Below, piece by piece: positions 63,081-64,000 of a stretch of 64,000 bases of DNA. The notes beneath the pieces were generated by a model that saw nothing but the letters and a program-made list of their open reading frames with translations, did no database searches and had not been told where the DNA came from. The number at the start of each line of letters is the position of its first letter. The stretch's first letter is position 1. A program made the position numbers and the translations under genes. This DNA is from Spirodela intermedia (lineage: Eukaryota; Streptophyta; Magnoliopsida; Alismatales; Araceae): contig LR746271.1 of assembly GCA_902729315.2 (NCBI GenBank), forward strand, positions 5,538,001 to 5,602,000, given 5' to 3'.

Positions 63081-64000
63081 ATATAAAATATTAAATATAT
63101 GACCTCAAAGAGTTGTAGATTTAGAAGAGATTAACTTGGTGTTAATCTAGTTGATACCTATAACATAAATTTAGAAGATCATAGTTGCATGACAATTTGG
63201 TTACCCTCTTAAAGTCATGAATTTGAAACATATTTTTAGAAAACACTTGAAATATAGTGGAGCCTTGCTGAAAATTTTGTGCTCACCAATTGTATCACTT
63301 TGACTAAATGAAAAGACAATTTATTGAGAGAATATTGGATAGGTCAAGTGGCCCAAATTACAATAAATTTTGGTTTTAATATTTTGATTGAGAGTACAAG
63401 TGGACGAGTTAGAAAAAAAAAAGATCACCCCATTCTTAGTTCCTCTTGTAACCTGTTTAAAACCATCACTATTAACTCTTGATAGTTTCTCATTTGAACA
63501 TAGGCTTCAACTAGCTTAACACCAGATTTTAAAACTTAAGATGTCTGCAGGATTTTTGGCACAATAATTATGCATTCAATTAGACTCACATAGAAGGAGT
63601 ATTATAAGTACTAAGTTACTAGAATAGAACAATTAAATGCTCTCACACCTTTGTGCATGGCGTCTCATCCTATGAATTTGTTGTCTTAGTAGTGCATAAG
63701 CTATTTTTGGAGAAAGCTACTTGAATGTTTGAGATAGAATAGGAAAATTAGTTCTCAAAGTGTTGAATCTTTCTATTGGGCGTTTAGGTAGTTAATCCTC
63801 ATATGGGTATCTTTTACCTTGATTTTTGTTTTCGTAGTGATAAAAAAATATTAAAAAATCATTTTGAGGTCTAGTTGTGTGCTCAAATAAATATAGTAGC
63901 TTATTTTATTCTTATTTTGTCTTTGAGCTACCACACTACTAATTACATTCTCTTTATACAAATAGACTTACTTTCTGTAAGGAAGTTGAAAATAAAAAAC

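Larger units (their letters stand above)
56534..63999. other. AT-rich repeat-laden region without intact genes
   Basis: Beyond the J-protein promoter I see no intact gene. The region contains repeat copy B (57440-57990), a copia reverse transcriptase fragment (58030-58560), short TA runs (58913-58929 and near 59005-59022), a short minisatellite (59600-59740), repeat copy C (61400-63080) and otherwise unstructured AT-rich DNA (59820-61390 and 63080-63999). Confidence 0.5.

Overview
The window is nuclear DNA from a flowering plant. Genes are split by GT-AG introns, encoded proteins include plant-specific families (SULTR sulfate transporters, HIPP and NaKR metal-binding proteins, plant mTERFs, plastid prephenate aminotransferase), and intergenic DNA holds Ty1/copia debris. 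Several genes (mTERFs, NaKR-like, HIPP) have strongly GC-rich coding sequence between AT-rich flanks, which fits a monocot, but I cannot fix the species. GA/TC microsatellites are unusually dense.

Layout. 0-7 kb: intergenic DNA and a degenerate copia element (2265-6878, minus) whose middle third is inverted in place. 7.8-11.5 kb: a complete 13-exon group-1-type sulfate transporter (minus). 11.5-19.2 kb: gene-free DNA with diverged duplications. 19.3-24.5 kb: a complete 12-exon group-3-type sulfate transporter (plus), diverging from the first. 25.0-25.5 kb: a two-exon 83-residue gene. 25.7-29.4 kb: plastid aspartate/prephenate aminotransferase (9 exons, minus). 31.5-32.8 kb and 36.6-37.1 kb: two heavy-metal-associated (HMA) proteins, NaKR-like and HIPP, in a region full of GA/TC repeats. 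40.9-43.3 kb: remains of a KYP/SUVH4-type histone methyltransferase lacking its SET catalytic motif. 43.9-44.5 kb: unassigned exon-like pieces. 45.0-45.5 kb: mitochondrial ribosomal protein L12. 48.5-53.5 kb: three intronless mTERF genes, the first two a head-to-head pair of near-equal length, the third an mTERF4 (BSM/RUG2) orthologue. 54.1-56.5 kb: a five-exon J-domain co-chaperone. 56.6-64 kb: AT-rich repeat DNA with a dispersed non-coding repeat family and a second copia fragment.

How the genes relate. There is no operon logic here. Two themes stand out: sulfate transport (two SULTRs) and proteins of mitochondria and plastids (bL12m, three mTERFs, the aminotransferase, a probably plastid J-protein). 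Several of the latter carry TGGGCC/TGGGCT site II motifs or telo-box-like sequence upstream, known signatures of plant organelle and ribosomal gene promoters.

I did not find a convincing wholly new biological system. The most informative observations are structural: the in-place inversion inside the retroelement, tandem repeats built from splice-site sequence on both sides of one SULTR exon and beside one aminotransferase exon, a SET gene missing its catalytic motif, and a divergent mTERF pair on a 0.3-kb shared promoter.
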